Shown here: positions 55,246 through 64,000 of the stretch, piece by piece | Numbering within the stretch: position 1 is the stretch's first letter | Layout of the letters: each line of letters starts with the position of its first letter | NCBI GenBank assembly: GCA_963669265.1 | Contig: OY769916.1 | Span: 2,790,001-2,854,000 of the forward strand | Direction of reading: 5' to 3' | Length of the DNA stretch: 64,000 nt | Origin: SZUA-547 sp963669265 | Lineage (GTDB): Bacteria > Pseudomonadota > Alphaproteobacteria > Rhodobacterales > Rhodobacteraceae | The notes under the pieces: model-generated | What the model was told of the DNA's origin: nothing | What the model saw: only the letters and a program-made list of their open reading frames with translations | Databases searched by the model: none | Made by a program: the position numbers and the translations under genes

Positions 55246-56586
55246 TTAGGCTTTGCGAATGGCCCAAAGCTCCATTTCCAGTCCCGGATAGTCGCCGGCC
55301 ACATGGACCGCCAATCCGCCCGAGGTGGTCAGCTGACGCCAGAACTGGCTGTCCGGATCCATCTCAAAATACACCACTCCGGCATGATAGGGGATTTGTC
55401 GCGGCGCCACCGGTAAGGGCCGCAGCGTAATCCCCGGCAAGGCCGAGTTCACCAGCTGGCGGATCTGTTCCACCGGCCCCAGCTTGGCCTGCGTCGGGAA
55501 ATGCCGCCGGATCGTCTCGACCGGCGTCTCCGCTTTGACGGCCAGCACGAAACTGGCGGTGGTGACCAGCCGCTTGTCGGCGATGATCGCGACGCTGACG
55601 CCGTATTTACGCGGCTCGATCGGGATCGAGATCGCCGTCTGCTCCAGCACCGCCGACAGGTATTGCCGCAAGGTGCGCATCACCGGCTGGAACGTGTTGG
55701 TCAGGTCCTCATGGTCGTAGACCGGAAAATCCGGCGGCCGCTTGGTCGCGGCCATGAACGTCGCCAACTCGCTGGCGAGCGAGATCAGGAATCCGTAGAT
55801 CGTCACCGGATGGGCGTTCGGTATGGTCCGCAGATGCCGGATCATGGCGTGCATCCGGTTGACCACCATCAGCAGGAGAAAATCCTGAATCTCCGCGACG
55901 CCCTTCGTCGCGCCCGATTCAGACAGCCGCCCGCCCAGAGCCTCCGCACGGTGGCTGAGCAGGCCTTCGATTTCGCCAACGAATTTGTGCAGGGCGGGCG
56001 CAGCGCGCGTATCCATCGCAGTTGGGGCGAAGCTGCGGTCCAGCACGATCTGCTTGTCAGACTGCACTTCGACGATTTTCGCGATCGGAAGGCACAGCAT
56101 ATCCGCGCGCTCATCCATCTCCAGCATATAGCGCATGCGCAGGCGGCCGACCGCCAGCGTCACCGCCTGATCGCCGCCCCCCACCGCGTCGTGCACCGTG
56201 ATCTCGGTCCCGCGATACCGCGCCACCGTCTCGTCCGAATCCGAAAGCTCGAATTCCCGCGCGCCGACCTGACGCACTGGCAAAGCCAGATAGACGACGC
56301 AGTTCTTCACGTCGTCCGGCGGCTCGATCGCAGGCGGAGGATCGTCACGCTGAGGCGCGTTGAACGGCGTGCCGTCAGGCAGCACGCCGGCGCATTCGGA
56401 CACGCCGAACTTGCCGAGGGTCAGCATCTCCTCATCGATCGTGAGTTTCGTGAACCCCCACGGATAGGGCGCCACCGCGCCCGTGGTGCCATGGACCAGC
56501 GCTTCCAGATATCGGTCCTGCTGCTGAAAATGCTGGGGCTGCAGAAACAGCCCCTCATTCCAGACGATGCGGTTTTCCCAGGACAC
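55246..56586 (-). CDS. tssK: T6SS baseplate protein TssK
   Basis: 446 residues, the usual TssK/ImpJ/VasE length. Family blocks are VIWNEGLFLQPQHFQQQDRYLE (first 30 residues), FNAPQRDDPPP and the C-terminal YFEMDPDSQFWRQL. TssK links the baseplate to the membrane complex. It lies 37 bases past tssJ in the same direction. Confidence 0.95.
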   Translation of the reverse strand: MSWENRIVWNEGLFLQPQHFQQQDRYLEALVHGTTGAVAPYPWGFTKLTIDEEMLTLGKFGVSECAGVLPDGTPFNAPQRDDPPPAIEPPDDVKNCVVYLALPVRQVGAREFELSDSDETVARYRGTEITVHDAVGGGDQAVTLAVGRLRMRYMLEMDERADMLCLPIAKIVEVQSDKQIVLDRSFAPTAMDTRAAPALHKFVGEIEGLLSHRAEALGGRLSESGATKGVAEIQDFLLLMVVNRMHAMIRHLRTIPNAHPVTIYGFLISLASELATFMAATKRPPDFPVYDHEDLTNTFQPVMRTLRQYLSAVLEQTAISIPIEPRKYGVSVAIIADKRLVTTASFVLAVKAETPVETIRRHFPTQAKLGPVEQIRQLVNSALPGITLRPLPVAPRQIPYHAGVVYFEMDPDSQFWRQLTTSGGLAVHVAGDYPGLEMELWAIRKA

Positions 56587-56623
56587 TCACGACCCCCCTT
56601 GTCGTCTTTTTCGCCCTCGCCGC

Positions 56624-57085
56624 CTATTGGCTGACGGAGAGAGAGACACTCATACCCGAGATTGCGGCCTCAGCGGTGTTCGCCGAATTCGGCGCAATCG
56701 CCTCGACCGCCTTCCATCCCGGCTGATCGACGCTTTGGAACGCCGCGATCACGCCGATATGGCTGGGCGCCACCTTGAAGCTCTTGGCGTCGGTCACAAC
56801 GCCGCCGGGCTGCAAGAGATAGCTGTCGACGGCGAGCAGATCCGGGCCCAGCGTCGCCTCAGGCGTGTCGAACAGCGCGAAGAAGTCGCCGCCGTCGAAC
56901 CCGGCCTTGCTGGCGAGGTAATAGACCTTCACCTGCGCCGGACGCGCGTTGTTCATATTGGCGCCGCCTGAGACGGTCAGCGCCACGTCGGTCGGCGGCG
57001 GCGGCGGCGAGCCGCAGGCCGAAAGCGCGGCGGCCGCGATGGCGGCGGCGGTCAGTCCAAGAAATTTTCTGCGCAGAATGGTCAT
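56624..57085 (-). CDS. tssJ: T6SS outer-membrane lipoprotein TssJ
   Basis: 153 residues. Lipobox LSAC with Cys24; the body is the TssJ/VasD beta-sandwich (VALTVSGGANMNNARPAQVKVYYL segment). The signal starts LRRKFLGL, which resembles a Tat RRxFL motif. It overlaps the tagH stop by 4 bases. TssJ contacts the TssM C-terminus. Confidence 0.92.
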   Translation of the reverse strand: MTILRRKFLGLTAAAIAAAALSACGSPPPPPTDVALTVSGGANMNNARPAQVKVYYLASKAGFDGGDFFALFDTPEATLGPDLLAVDSYLLQPGGVVTDAKSFKVAPSHIGVIAAFQSVDQPGWKAVEAIAPNSANTAEAAISGMSVSLSVSQ

Positions 57086-58803
57086 CTTCTCTCTCCCTCA
57101 AGAGATCTGAGTTGCTCTTCATAGGCCTTGGCGAACGCTTTGCCGAACAGGGCCTGAAAATCGTCTTCCGCCTCGGTGGCGATGTCCTCGTATAGCTGGG
57201 TGAACGCGTCCCAGTAGGTTGCTTTTTTGCCGCCCCGGAACACCGCTCCGAGGCCGCTGGCCGACTTCTCCATGCGTTTTTCAAGCGATCCGGGATCGAA
57301 GCGCTTGATCAGCGTCTCCAACGCCGCCTGCATGCCGGTCACCATGGCGACTTCATGCGCTTTGACGTCGTCCAGCCCCTGACGCACCGCGTCCTCGGCC
57401 GACAAGTACCCCGCCACATCCGGCTTCAACAACGCTTTGACCGCATGCTCGCCGGAGATCGAGAATTTGAGCGGGTTATTGCCGCCGGACTGGATCATCG
57501 TCTGGTTCATGCGAAACTCGCCCTTGATCGACGAGCGGGTCATCAAGACCTCTCGCAGCCCTTCGACCATGGATCTGAACGCCGCGCCGGAACTTCGCAT
57601 CACGTCGACGAGCTCCGCGTCGGAGATCAGATCCTCCGCCACGCCGGCGGCTTGCAGGAAGGCGCGGGCGGCGTCGCCGGAGACGGGCGCTTGCGAGGCG
57701 GCGGCGGGCGCCGCAGCGGGCGCGGCTGACGCGACCGGAGGCGCCGGTTGAACAGGGGCGGGCGCGGCGGTCGGCGTCGCTGCAGGCGCCTGTGGCGCGG
57801 CTGGAGCCGGGGCCAGAAGGTCGTCGCCCTCCTCGGCGAATGGGTCCGCCCCTGTGGGAATTGCTGGCGCGGGGGCGGGCGCGGAAGGCGCAGGAGGCGC
57901 GACGGGATCCGGCGCCGGGGCCAATAGGTCATCCTCCTCCGCGAACGGGTCAGCGCTTGGGGCCGCGGGCGGAGCGGCGCTCGGCGCGGTCGCTTGCGGG
58001 GGAGGGGCTGGGGCGGGCGCTTGCGCTGGCGGCGGGGCAGCGAAAGGATCCTCGCCCGCGCCGTCATCGTCCGGCGCATCCAGATCCCAATCGTCGGGGA
58101 TCGTCGTTCGCGACGTCGCGGCGGTCTCGAACACATCCGCTTCGGATCGTCCGTGGTCGCTGATCGTTCCGCCCGTATGGGACTCGTCCTGAGCAGGCGC
58201 CAGCGCGCCAAGGTCGCGCAGGAACGCATCATCCTCGGGCAATACGCCATGTTCGCCGCCCGCGCTCGCGGCGAACGGGTCCGCCCCGGCCAGCTCGCCT
58301 TTCGGCGCATCGCCGAACGGCGCCAGAATGTCGTCGCCGCTATCGTTCAGCGACGAGCCGGGGTCATCCAGGCCGCCGACAAAATCATCTCCGCCCTTCG
58401 GCGCTGGCGCGAGCGGCGCGTCCTCCAACGGTGGCGGAAGATCGGCGAACGGATCGGCGGCGCGGCTTGCGACGCCGGCGCCGGTTTCTGCGATCTCCAC
58501 CCGAAACTCATAGGGACCCAGAGCGACGATATCGCCATCGCCCAGCGGAGGGCTCTCCCCCGCCACCGGCTGCGCGCCGTAATTCAAAAACGTGCCGTTG
58601 GTGGAGACGTCGATCAGCACATAGACGCCGCTGCGCTCTTCGATCACGCAATGGCGCTTGGAGAGGTGCCGGTCCGGATCTGGCAGCTTGATGTCGTTTT
58701 CCGCGCCGCGACCGAGCGTGAGCGCGCCGCCGGTCATCTGGGTCCGCTCCGGCACGCCCTCCGGCGCGGCGCCGGAACCCTGTATCAGCAGCGTCAGACT
58801 CAT
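57082..58803 (-). CDS. tagH: T6SS FHA-domain protein TagH
   Basis: 573 residues. FHA domain at about 20-95 (GRGAENDIKLP, RHLSKRHCVI, STNGTFLNY). A long Ala/Pro/Asp-rich disordered linker (about 120-385) with repeated DDLLAPAP. A conserved C-terminal domain follows (about 385-573; FRSMVEGLREVLMTRSSIKGEFR and DAFTQLYEDIA). The FHA module binds the kinase's phosphothreonine; the C-terminal part is the ImpI/VasC region. Confidence 0.93.
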   Translation of the reverse strand: MSLTLLIQGSGAAPEGVPERTQMTGGALTLGRGAENDIKLPDPDRHLSKRHCVIEERSGVYVLIDVSTNGTFLNYGAQPVAGESPPLGDGDIVALGPYEFRVEIAETGAGVASRAADPFADLPPPLEDAPLAPAPKGGDDFVGGLDDPGSSLNDSGDDILAPFGDAPKGELAGADPFAASAGGEHGVLPEDDAFLRDLGALAPAQDESHTGGTISDHGRSEADVFETAATSRTTIPDDWDLDAPDDDGAGEDPFAAPPPAQAPAPAPPPQATAPSAAPPAAPSADPFAEEDDLLAPAPDPVAPPAPSAPAPAPAIPTGADPFAEEGDDLLAPAPAAPQAPAATPTAAPAPVQPAPPVASAAPAAAPAAASQAPVSGDAARAFLQAAGVAEDLISDAELVDVMRSSGAAFRSMVEGLREVLMTRSSIKGEFRMNQTMIQSGGNNPLKFSISGEHAVKALLKPDVAGYLSAEDAVRQGLDDVKAHEVAMVTGMQAALETLIKRFDPGSLEKRMEKSASGLGAVFRGGKKATYWDAFTQLYEDIATEAEDDFQALFGKAFAKAYEEQLRSLEGERR

Positions 58804-58821
58804 ACGCCCATCACTCTCCCG

Positions 58822-59130
58822 TCAGCCGCCGATCATCACGGTTGGCGCGCCCGCGGTCACCGTGCCGCCATGCGCCGTGGAATCGCCGATGCGCGCCGCA
58901 GGCATCTTGCAGATAAACACTGTGGCGCTGCCCTTGACGATCGGATCGTTGGGCACCGGCGCCGTGCAGACGCCCATATCCGTCACGCGCGCCGCCGGGA
59001 TCTTGCAGATCAGCACCTGCGGCGCGTCGGGGGGAATGATCGGCATGCCCACATGCGGCACCGGGCCGCCCGGCGTCGGCGTTTGCATCGGACAGCTGTG
59101 CATATCTGACAATCGTGACGCTGGCGGCAT
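58822..59130 (-). CDS. PAAR-repeat tip protein
   Basis: 102 residues, all PAAR. It has the PAAR signature PAARVTDMG and PAARIGDSTAHGG with His/Cys (H11, C13) zinc ligands. It sharpens the VgrG spike; no C-terminal toxin domain is attached. It lies 18 bases before tagH, and the DUF6931-like gene lies before it. Confidence 0.92.
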   Translation of the reverse strand: MPPASRLSDMHSCPMQTPTPGGPVPHVGMPIIPPDAPQVLICKIPAARVTDMGVCTAPVPNDPIVKGSATVFICKMPAARIGDSTAHGGTVTAGAPTVMIGG

Positions 59131-59186
59131 CGCCTTATCCCCTCCTGATCCGGGCCAAAGTCGCGCGGTCCCTTGATATTGAACGA

Positions 59187-59846
59187 TTATGCATCGCCGC
59201 CGCCAGCGGTGCCAGCGCCATCGGAGCCGCCGTCTTGCGCCCCCGCCTCAGCGCCGGGTTTTTCGATCTGGCCGTTGCCGCCGCGCGCGATGTCGAGCCC
59301 CTGTTCGATCAGGAAGGCGAGGCGCTCTTCCAGCCCTTCTTCGGCCCGGCTGGCGACGCCGACGAGCGCGCTGAAACAGCAGCCCTGGCTCACCCCCGCA
59401 GGCGCGTCGATCTTTTGATCCTCGCCAAGATCCACTTTGCCGTCGCCATAAAGCGCCGCCATCACGCACAGTTTGGCCGGGTCGTCGCCCGCCGCGCGCT
59501 GGAACACCTCGTCGGCGATCTTCTTGTTCTTGTCGCCCGGCTGAAAGACCCAGTTCTCCGCCGCCTTGATCGGGTGCGAGGCGTCGGCTTCCTCCTCGGT
59601 CATCTCCGTGCGCGTGGCGAGGCAGGACCACCACACCGCTTGGCGCGCCGGCATGGCGTAGGCGATCGCCATCAGCATGTCGAGCTGCGCCCCGGCCTCC
59701 TCCAGAAGCGGCAAGTACTCCGCGACCTGCGCTTCCTTGGGCAGGCTGACTTTGGTCTTCAGCCGCACCTGCGCGCGGATCAGGATCTCCGCCAGCGGAT
59801 CGGGCGAAAGGCGTTTCAGATCGGCGAATTTTTCGTCGTCGCTCAT
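59187..59846 (-). CDS. VgrG-associated DUF6931-like protein
   Basis: 219 residues, helical. The central segment MPARQAVWWSCLATRTE and later VFQPGDKNKKIADEVFQRA fit the T6SS-linked DUF6931 family as I remember it; this is moderate certainty. The C-terminal 40 residues are a Gly/Ala-rich disordered tail. Placed 10 bases after vgrG and before PAAR, so a tip adaptor or chaperone role is plausible. Confidence 0.65.
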   Translation of the reverse strand: MSDDEKFADLKRLSPDPLAEILIRAQVRLKTKVSLPKEAQVAEYLPLLEEAGAQLDMLMAIAYAMPARQAVWWSCLATRTEMTEEEADASHPIKAAENWVFQPGDKNKKIADEVFQRAAGDDPAKLCVMAALYGDGKVDLGEDQKIDAPAGVSQGCCFSALVGVASRAEEGLEERLAFLIEQGLDIARGGNGQIEKPGAEAGAQDGGSDGAGTAGGGDA

Positions 59847-59856
59847 AGGTTACCGC

Positions 59857-62025
59857 TCAGTTGATGTTCACTACGCTGCCCTGGATGGTCAGCACGCCGC
59901 CGGCCTTGAACTCGCCCATGCCGGTGGCGTTCGCCTTGACCATCGCGCCGTTGATCGTCACGCCGCTCTGATCGATCTTGACGCTGTTGGCGCCCACTTT
60001 CAGCTCGATGCTGGTCGTCGACTCGATGGTGCAGGCGCCGGTGATGGTTATGTCCTGCGTGCCGGTGATGGTCTCTTCGTGATTGCCGCCCACCGTGGTC
60101 TTCCGGTCGGTCGCTACGTCGATATTCTGGTTCGAGGACGTGACCTTGATGTTGTGGTCGCCCTGATCGACCTCGATATTGTAGTTCTGCTTCACCTTGA
60201 GTGCGCAGTCGCCGTCAGCGCCCTCGGAGGTGACGGAGCCGCCGGTGGGCGCGGCGGGGTCGGTCGGCAGGTGGCTGGATTCGTCGTTGGTCCGGTTATC
60301 CTGCTCCTCGTAGCCGACCGAGGTCAGCCACTTGTTCTTGATGATCTGGTGATAGTCCTTCTGGGACTGGAAGCGTACGAATTCCTCGCCCGCCTTATCC
60401 TCGAACAGCAACTCGTGATACCCCTCGGCGTCCTTCGAGGAATGGGTCTTGATGCCGCTCTGGGTCTTGTTGTCCGGCAGCTTGTAGGGCGGTTTCTGAT
60501 CATGGTGATAGACGGCGCCGATGATGATCGGCCGGTCCGGATCGCCGCGCTGGAAGGCGACCACCACTTCCTGATCGATGCGGGGAATGAACTGCTGGCC
60601 CCAGCGGTCATGGGCGAAGCCCGGCTGCATCACCCGGATCCAGGCGCTGGACGTGTCGTCCTCCTGACTGTCGCGATCCCAGAAGAAGTGGCATTTCACC
60701 CGGCCGAACTCGTCGACATTGATCTCTTCGCCGGAAGGTCCGACCACTTTTGCGGGCTCGGTGTTGTAGGCGATCGGTTTCGGGCAGGTCTGCGGGGTGC
60801 GATAGGGAACCGTGGCCTCCTGCGCGGTGAACTCGCAAACGAGCGCGTCGGTGGCGGTGGCGGCGGCTCCCATGCCCGATCTCTGGCCGGAGGTCTCCTC
60901 GGCGGAGGCGGCGGCTTTTTGCTCGTCACCGTCGAACAGATCGCGCATCGCGCCGTTGGCGATGATCGCCTGGATCAGGTCCATTTCAGCGCGCAGCACA
61001 TGCTTGGTCGAGGTGATCAGGTATTCAGGCGAATTGAACGACTCGACCGGATGACCGTAGAGCTTGAAAATGCGCCCGGCGATCATCGTCGGAATGTTGC
61101 ATTTTCCCTCCCAGACCGAGGTCGGGGCGTCGCGCGACTCGCCGAGCCACCCGACCAGATCCGTGCCGCGGCCGGAATCGCGAAACCGGCCGGGATACTC
61201 ATAGACCTCCAGGTCGTTCCCACTCTTCTTGTTGTTGTCGATCGTCTTCACGGATTCCAGTTGAGCGGTTGGATTCTCATGATTGTAGTCGTTGATCTTC
61301 GACATCTCAGAGCGCACATGCTGGTTTGAGCGCCAGATCGTGACCCGAGCCTCTTCCAGCGACGCCAGTGTTTCCGTTTTCTGAAACAGCACGCCCTTGG
61401 GATCCGTCGCGTCGTCGGGCAATTCGACGCTGGGGGCCTCTACGTCGTCGAGCGCGCTGCTGTCGTCCGACGTGAACAGCATCAACTCGGATTCCTGATG
61501 TTCGTGGAGGTAAAAGATCCCCTCCTCCGCCATCAGCCGGTGGATGAAGTCATAGTCGGTCTCGCCGTATTGCACGCAATACTCGCGCTCAGGCCGGGTC
61601 GGCGCCGTGCCCTTGGACGATGGCGCCGTGAGGCCGGCGTTTTGCAGGATTTCGTTGATGATGTCCGGCGCCGTCATGGCCTGGAACATCTTGTAATTCT
61701 TGCGCTGGGTCAGCAACCAGATCTCGGGCCTAAGGATCAGGCGATAGACATGGATGCCGCCCACCATGCCTTCATAGGAGCAATCGGTGCAGAGGCCTTT
61801 GTAAAACGTGTCTGTTCCGCCTTCGCCGACCGCCTCCAGTTTCAGGGATGCGGCTTCGCCGACGATATCGGCGGCGGGCGTATGCTCGTTGGCGACCGCG
61901 ACGATGGTGATCGAGAAAAGCTCGCTCAGCGCTTCTTCCCGCACCATGTGCACGACATAGAGATCCGGCGCCGCGTCGGTTTCGAGCAAGTATTTTCGTT
62001 CTTCAAGACTGAAATCGTCGCTCAT
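59857..62025 (-). CDS. tssI: T6SS spike protein VgrG (TssI)
   Basis: 722 residues: gp27-like half (about 1-385; YCVQYGETDYDFIHRLMAEEGIFYLHEH region), OB domain with WIRVMQPGFAHDRWGQQFIPRI, and the gp5-like beta-helix (about 590-722) of repeated V.V/I strands. It has no extra effector domain at the C-terminus. The ATG follows AGGAGG. It is 66 bases downstream of the fused sheath gene. Confidence 0.95.
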   Translation of the reverse strand: MSDDFSLEERKYLLETDAAPDLYVVHMVREEALSELFSITIVAVANEHTPAADIVGEAASLKLEAVGEGGTDTFYKGLCTDCSYEGMVGGIHVYRLILRPEIWLLTQRKNYKMFQAMTAPDIINEILQNAGLTAPSSKGTAPTRPEREYCVQYGETDYDFIHRLMAEEGIFYLHEHQESELMLFTSDDSSALDDVEAPSVELPDDATDPKGVLFQKTETLASLEEARVTIWRSNQHVRSEMSKINDYNHENPTAQLESVKTIDNNKKSGNDLEVYEYPGRFRDSGRGTDLVGWLGESRDAPTSVWEGKCNIPTMIAGRIFKLYGHPVESFNSPEYLITSTKHVLRAEMDLIQAIIANGAMRDLFDGDEQKAAASAEETSGQRSGMGAAATATDALVCEFTAQEATVPYRTPQTCPKPIAYNTEPAKVVGPSGEEINVDEFGRVKCHFFWDRDSQEDDTSSAWIRVMQPGFAHDRWGQQFIPRIDQEVVVAFQRGDPDRPIIIGAVYHHDQKPPYKLPDNKTQSGIKTHSSKDAEGYHELLFEDKAGEEFVRFQSQKDYHQIIKNKWLTSVGYEEQDNRTNDESSHLPTDPAAPTGGSVTSEGADGDCALKVKQNYNIEVDQGDHNIKVTSSNQNIDVATDRKTTVGGNHEETITGTQDITITGACTIESTTSIELKVGANSVKIDQSGVTINGAMVKANATGMGEFKAGGVLTIQGSVVNIN

Positions 62026-62091
62026 CGCAGGCCTCCTGTCGCATCAAGGGCGGGCCCCGGCGAGGCCCGCGCCGAACTATCTTTCGCCGCG

Positions 62092-63960
62092 CTAGAGATC
62101 GGCCAGCAACGCATCCAGATCCGCGTCGAGATCATCGTCGTCTTCTTCGTCGTCGTCGCCGCCCAGATCAGCCAGCAACGCGTCGAGATCGTCCATTTCG
62201 CCGTCGTCGTCCCCGTCATCGTCGTCGCCGCCCAGGTCGTCGAGATCGAAATCAAGGTCCAGATCCAGGTCGTCGTCCCCATCGTCGCCGGAGTCATCGC
62301 CGTCGTCGTCATCCAGATCCAAATCCAGATCGAGGTCCAGATCCAGATCGTCCTCCGCCGCGGCCGCCGCTTCCGCCTCCGCGGCCTCCTTCTCCGCCGC
62401 CGCCGCCGCGCGTTCAGGCGCGTCGCCGGCGACCATCTGCACCTCAACCTGTTCCGGCGCCTCCACGGGTGTTGGCGCGCCGGTCCAAAATCCGGCGATC
62501 GGCTTGCCTCTCAGCGACTGGAAAGAGCCCAGCCGCACCTCATTCCGGCCCTTGATCGACAACACGGGCATGTAGCCGCGCTTGGCCAGTTTCTGCGCCG
62601 TCTTGGCGTTCAGCAGCCGCTCCGTGGTGGGCAGCGCGATCTGGTCGCCATATTCGTCCTCGATCACATGAAACGGAACGTCGTTCATGGTCATGATCTG
62701 GCCGAGCCGTTTGCCGTCCTTCAGCGTCTTCGCCAGCATCACGCAGCCCAGCACCGCCGGGTTGGCCCACAGCATGCCCTTGATGCCCTCGCGGCGGGAG
62801 AATTCTTCGAAATCGAACGGGTCCACCGGCTCCGATTTCGCGCCATAGGGATGGCGCAGCAGGAAGCGCGGACAGGCGAGGCCGATATAGGCCGCCTCAG
62901 GCGACTTTTTCAGCGTCTTCCAGGTGTCGCGCACCAGAACGTGGTGATCTTCCCAGTCGGTTTTCAGCGCGTTCGCGGACATCGAGGCCACGAACGGCGC
63001 ATGCGCCTGCTGCGCGATCTTGCCGATCCGGCTCAGCAACTCGGCGTGGGGCGGGGTTTCGTCAAACTCGTAAAGGCCGAAAATCGCGCTCAGCGGCCCG
63101 GCGTCCTCGTCGAGGGCGGGGTTCTCGACCAGCATCCTGTAGAGGCCGCTTTCCGAAAGTTCGTCCTGCGCGGCGAGGTCGGCGGCGAACTCCTCCACTG
63201 ACACGTCATACATGACCAGCTGGTATTCCGCGTCGGTCTCCACCCGCCGTGTGAGCAGATCGACCGAGCGCCATGCGCTTTCCACCGTCTGAAAATCCGG
63301 GTGATGCAGAACCCGCAGCATTGCGTCCGACAGCGCCGCATCCACCGCGGCCAGCATGCTGGCCTGTTCAGGGTCCGGCGCCGCGACTATATGCGGCCCG
63401 ACAATGCCCGCCAGCAGACCGTCGATATCCGCTTCGTCATGCGAGGCGGAGACCCGCGCGCTCATCAGGGATTCAAAGTCGCTGAGCCGGGCGCCGACCG
63501 CGACCGCCGCCGCCTTTGGCTTTTTCTTGCGTTTCGGCGCATCTCCGGCCTCGTCCGCCCAGCCGCGCACGGTGGCCGCCGCGCGCTCGAACGTGCTGGA
63601 GTTCTTCAGCTGCTGGCGCAATCCGGAGAGTTCCGAAAACAGCTCCAGCTCTTCGTAGAGCTCATCGGGGTGGAAGGATTCGATCTCGCTGATCTCAACC
63701 TCGACGCCGCTCTCGTCCGGCCCGATCGGCAGCATCATCTTGATGTCGAGGCGGCGCAAAAGCTCCTCGATCGTATCGACATCCAGTTTGAACGCTTTGC
63801 GGCCCGCCAGCCCATCGCCGATCTCCAGGTCGCCGCGTGTGGCCCGCCCTGAAAAATCGCCGAGAATGGCGAAACGTTTCTTGCCCTTGCCGTCGGGTCG
63901 CCGCTCTGGCTCAGGCGCCGAAAGGGTTCCAAAATTGGGTCGGAATTCCGTATCGCTCAC
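62092..63960 (-). CDS. Fused TssB/TssC-like T6SS sheath protein with acidic repeat tail
   Basis: 622 residues. Residues about 25-130 resemble TssB (VipA): RFAILGDFSGRA, GRKAFKLDVDTIEELLRRL, SFHPDELYEELELF. A basic linker (KRKKKPK) follows, then a TssC (VipB)-like region at about 155-500 with VLHHPDFQTVESAWRSVDLL and SKNPAVLG-type blocks (WANPAVLGCVMLA). An Ala/Glu stretch and an Asp/Leu-repeat tail (530-622) end in two copies of LDALLADL. It may be a sheath accessory rather than the main subunit. GTG start with GGGAG upstream. Confidence 0.8.
   Translation of the reverse strand: MSDTEFRPNFGTLSAPEPERRPDGKGKKRFAILGDFSGRATRGDLEIGDGLAGRKAFKLDVDTIEELLRRLDIKMMLPIGPDESGVEVEISEIESFHPDELYEELELFSELSGLRQQLKNSSTFERAAATVRGWADEAGDAPKRKKKPKAAAVAVGARLSDFESLMSARVSASHDEADIDGLLAGIVGPHIVAAPDPEQASMLAAVDAALSDAMLRVLHHPDFQTVESAWRSVDLLTRRVETDAEYQLVMYDVSVEEFAADLAAQDELSESGLYRMLVENPALDEDAGPLSAIFGLYEFDETPPHAELLSRIGKIAQQAHAPFVASMSANALKTDWEDHHVLVRDTWKTLKKSPEAAYIGLACPRFLLRHPYGAKSEPVDPFDFEEFSRREGIKGMLWANPAVLGCVMLAKTLKDGKRLGQIMTMNDVPFHVIEDEYGDQIALPTTERLLNAKTAQKLAKRGYMPVLSIKGRNEVRLGSFQSLRGKPIAGFWTGAPTPVEAPEQVEVQMVAGDAPERAAAAAEKEAAEAEAAAAAEDDLDLDLDLDLDLDDDDGDDSGDDGDDDLDLDLDFDLDDLGGDDDDGDDDGEMDDLDALLADLGGDDDEEDDDDLDADLDALLADL
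62230..62356 (-). repeat. Asp/Leu codon repeats in the sheath-protein tail
   Basis: Tandem GATCTG-type units encoding runs of LDLDLD interrupted by poly-Asp. Coding repeat, in frame with the fused sheath gene. Confidence 0.6.
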
Positions 63961-64000
63961 TGCATGGCTCCCATGTCCGACCGGTCGCCAGGCGGCGCGG
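63957..64000 (-). CDS. C-terminal end of an upstream T6SS gene (partial)
   Basis: An open minus-strand frame enters the window and stops at TGA 63959-63957, overlapping the GTG of the sheath gene by 4 bases. The visible residues end SDMGAMQ. The tight overlap fits an operon member, but too little is visible to name it. Confidence 0.45.
   Translation of the reverse strand, partial: APPGDRSDMGAMQ

Noticed and set aside
61498..63201. 567-codon plus-strand frame opposite vgrG and the sheath gene
   Set aside because: Antisense to two real genes, with hydrophobic VVV runs produced by the Asp codons of the opposite strand.

Overview
The window is high-GC DNA from an alphaproteobacterium, most likely of Rhodobacterales type. 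Supporting signs are the hisS-hisZ-hisG block with short-form HisG, a cobalamin-dependent (class II) ribonucleotide reductase, DUF1489, DUF2125 and ImpM-type T6SS proteins, and EF-P beside an inositol monophosphatase and a TolQ/ExbB-like channel. No species can be named. No rRNA, tRNA, CRISPR array, integrase or transposase was seen.

Positions 1-45000 are mostly housekeeping and metabolic genes: exbB-like, suhB, efp, a 1-Cys peroxiredoxin, gloB, hisC-tyrC, chaC, nfeD-stomatin, nrdJ, hemH, comF, grxC, ubiG, pip, hisGZS, yqeY/carA, a c-di-GMP-binding-domain glycosyltransferase, rimO, a pirin and several acetyltransferases and methyltransferases. Between them lie isolated genes that look like cargo or acquisitions: a DUF4157 zincin-like protein (2.3 kb), a LysM plus hydrophobic-core protein (12.4-13.7 kb), a DUF922-like zincin (17.1-17.7 kb), a merF/GDCCVxC pair (18.6-19.0 kb), and a strongly AT-rich two-gene insert (19.3-20.6 kb). 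That insert is bracketed by a degenerate copy of the 3' end of the neighbouring GGDEF gene.

Positions 45026-64000 are one long minus-strand type VI secretion locus. In transcription order it holds a fused TssB/TssC-like sheath protein with an acidic repeat tail, VgrG, a VgrG-associated DUF6931-like protein, PAAR, FHA protein (TagH), TssJ, TssK, TssL with an OmpA domain, TssM, TagF, a PP2C phosphatase, an OmpA-family protein and a Ser/Thr kinase. Kinase, phosphatase, FHA protein and TagF form a threonine-phosphorylation control circuit. The remaining core genes (Hcp, TssA, E, F, G, H) must lie beyond position 64000.

The most striking signal not explained by known families is a short D/E-[LI]-D-A-L-[LI] peptide motif repeated in the disordered tails of several T6SS proteins. 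It resembles the FliM N-terminal EIDALL peptide.
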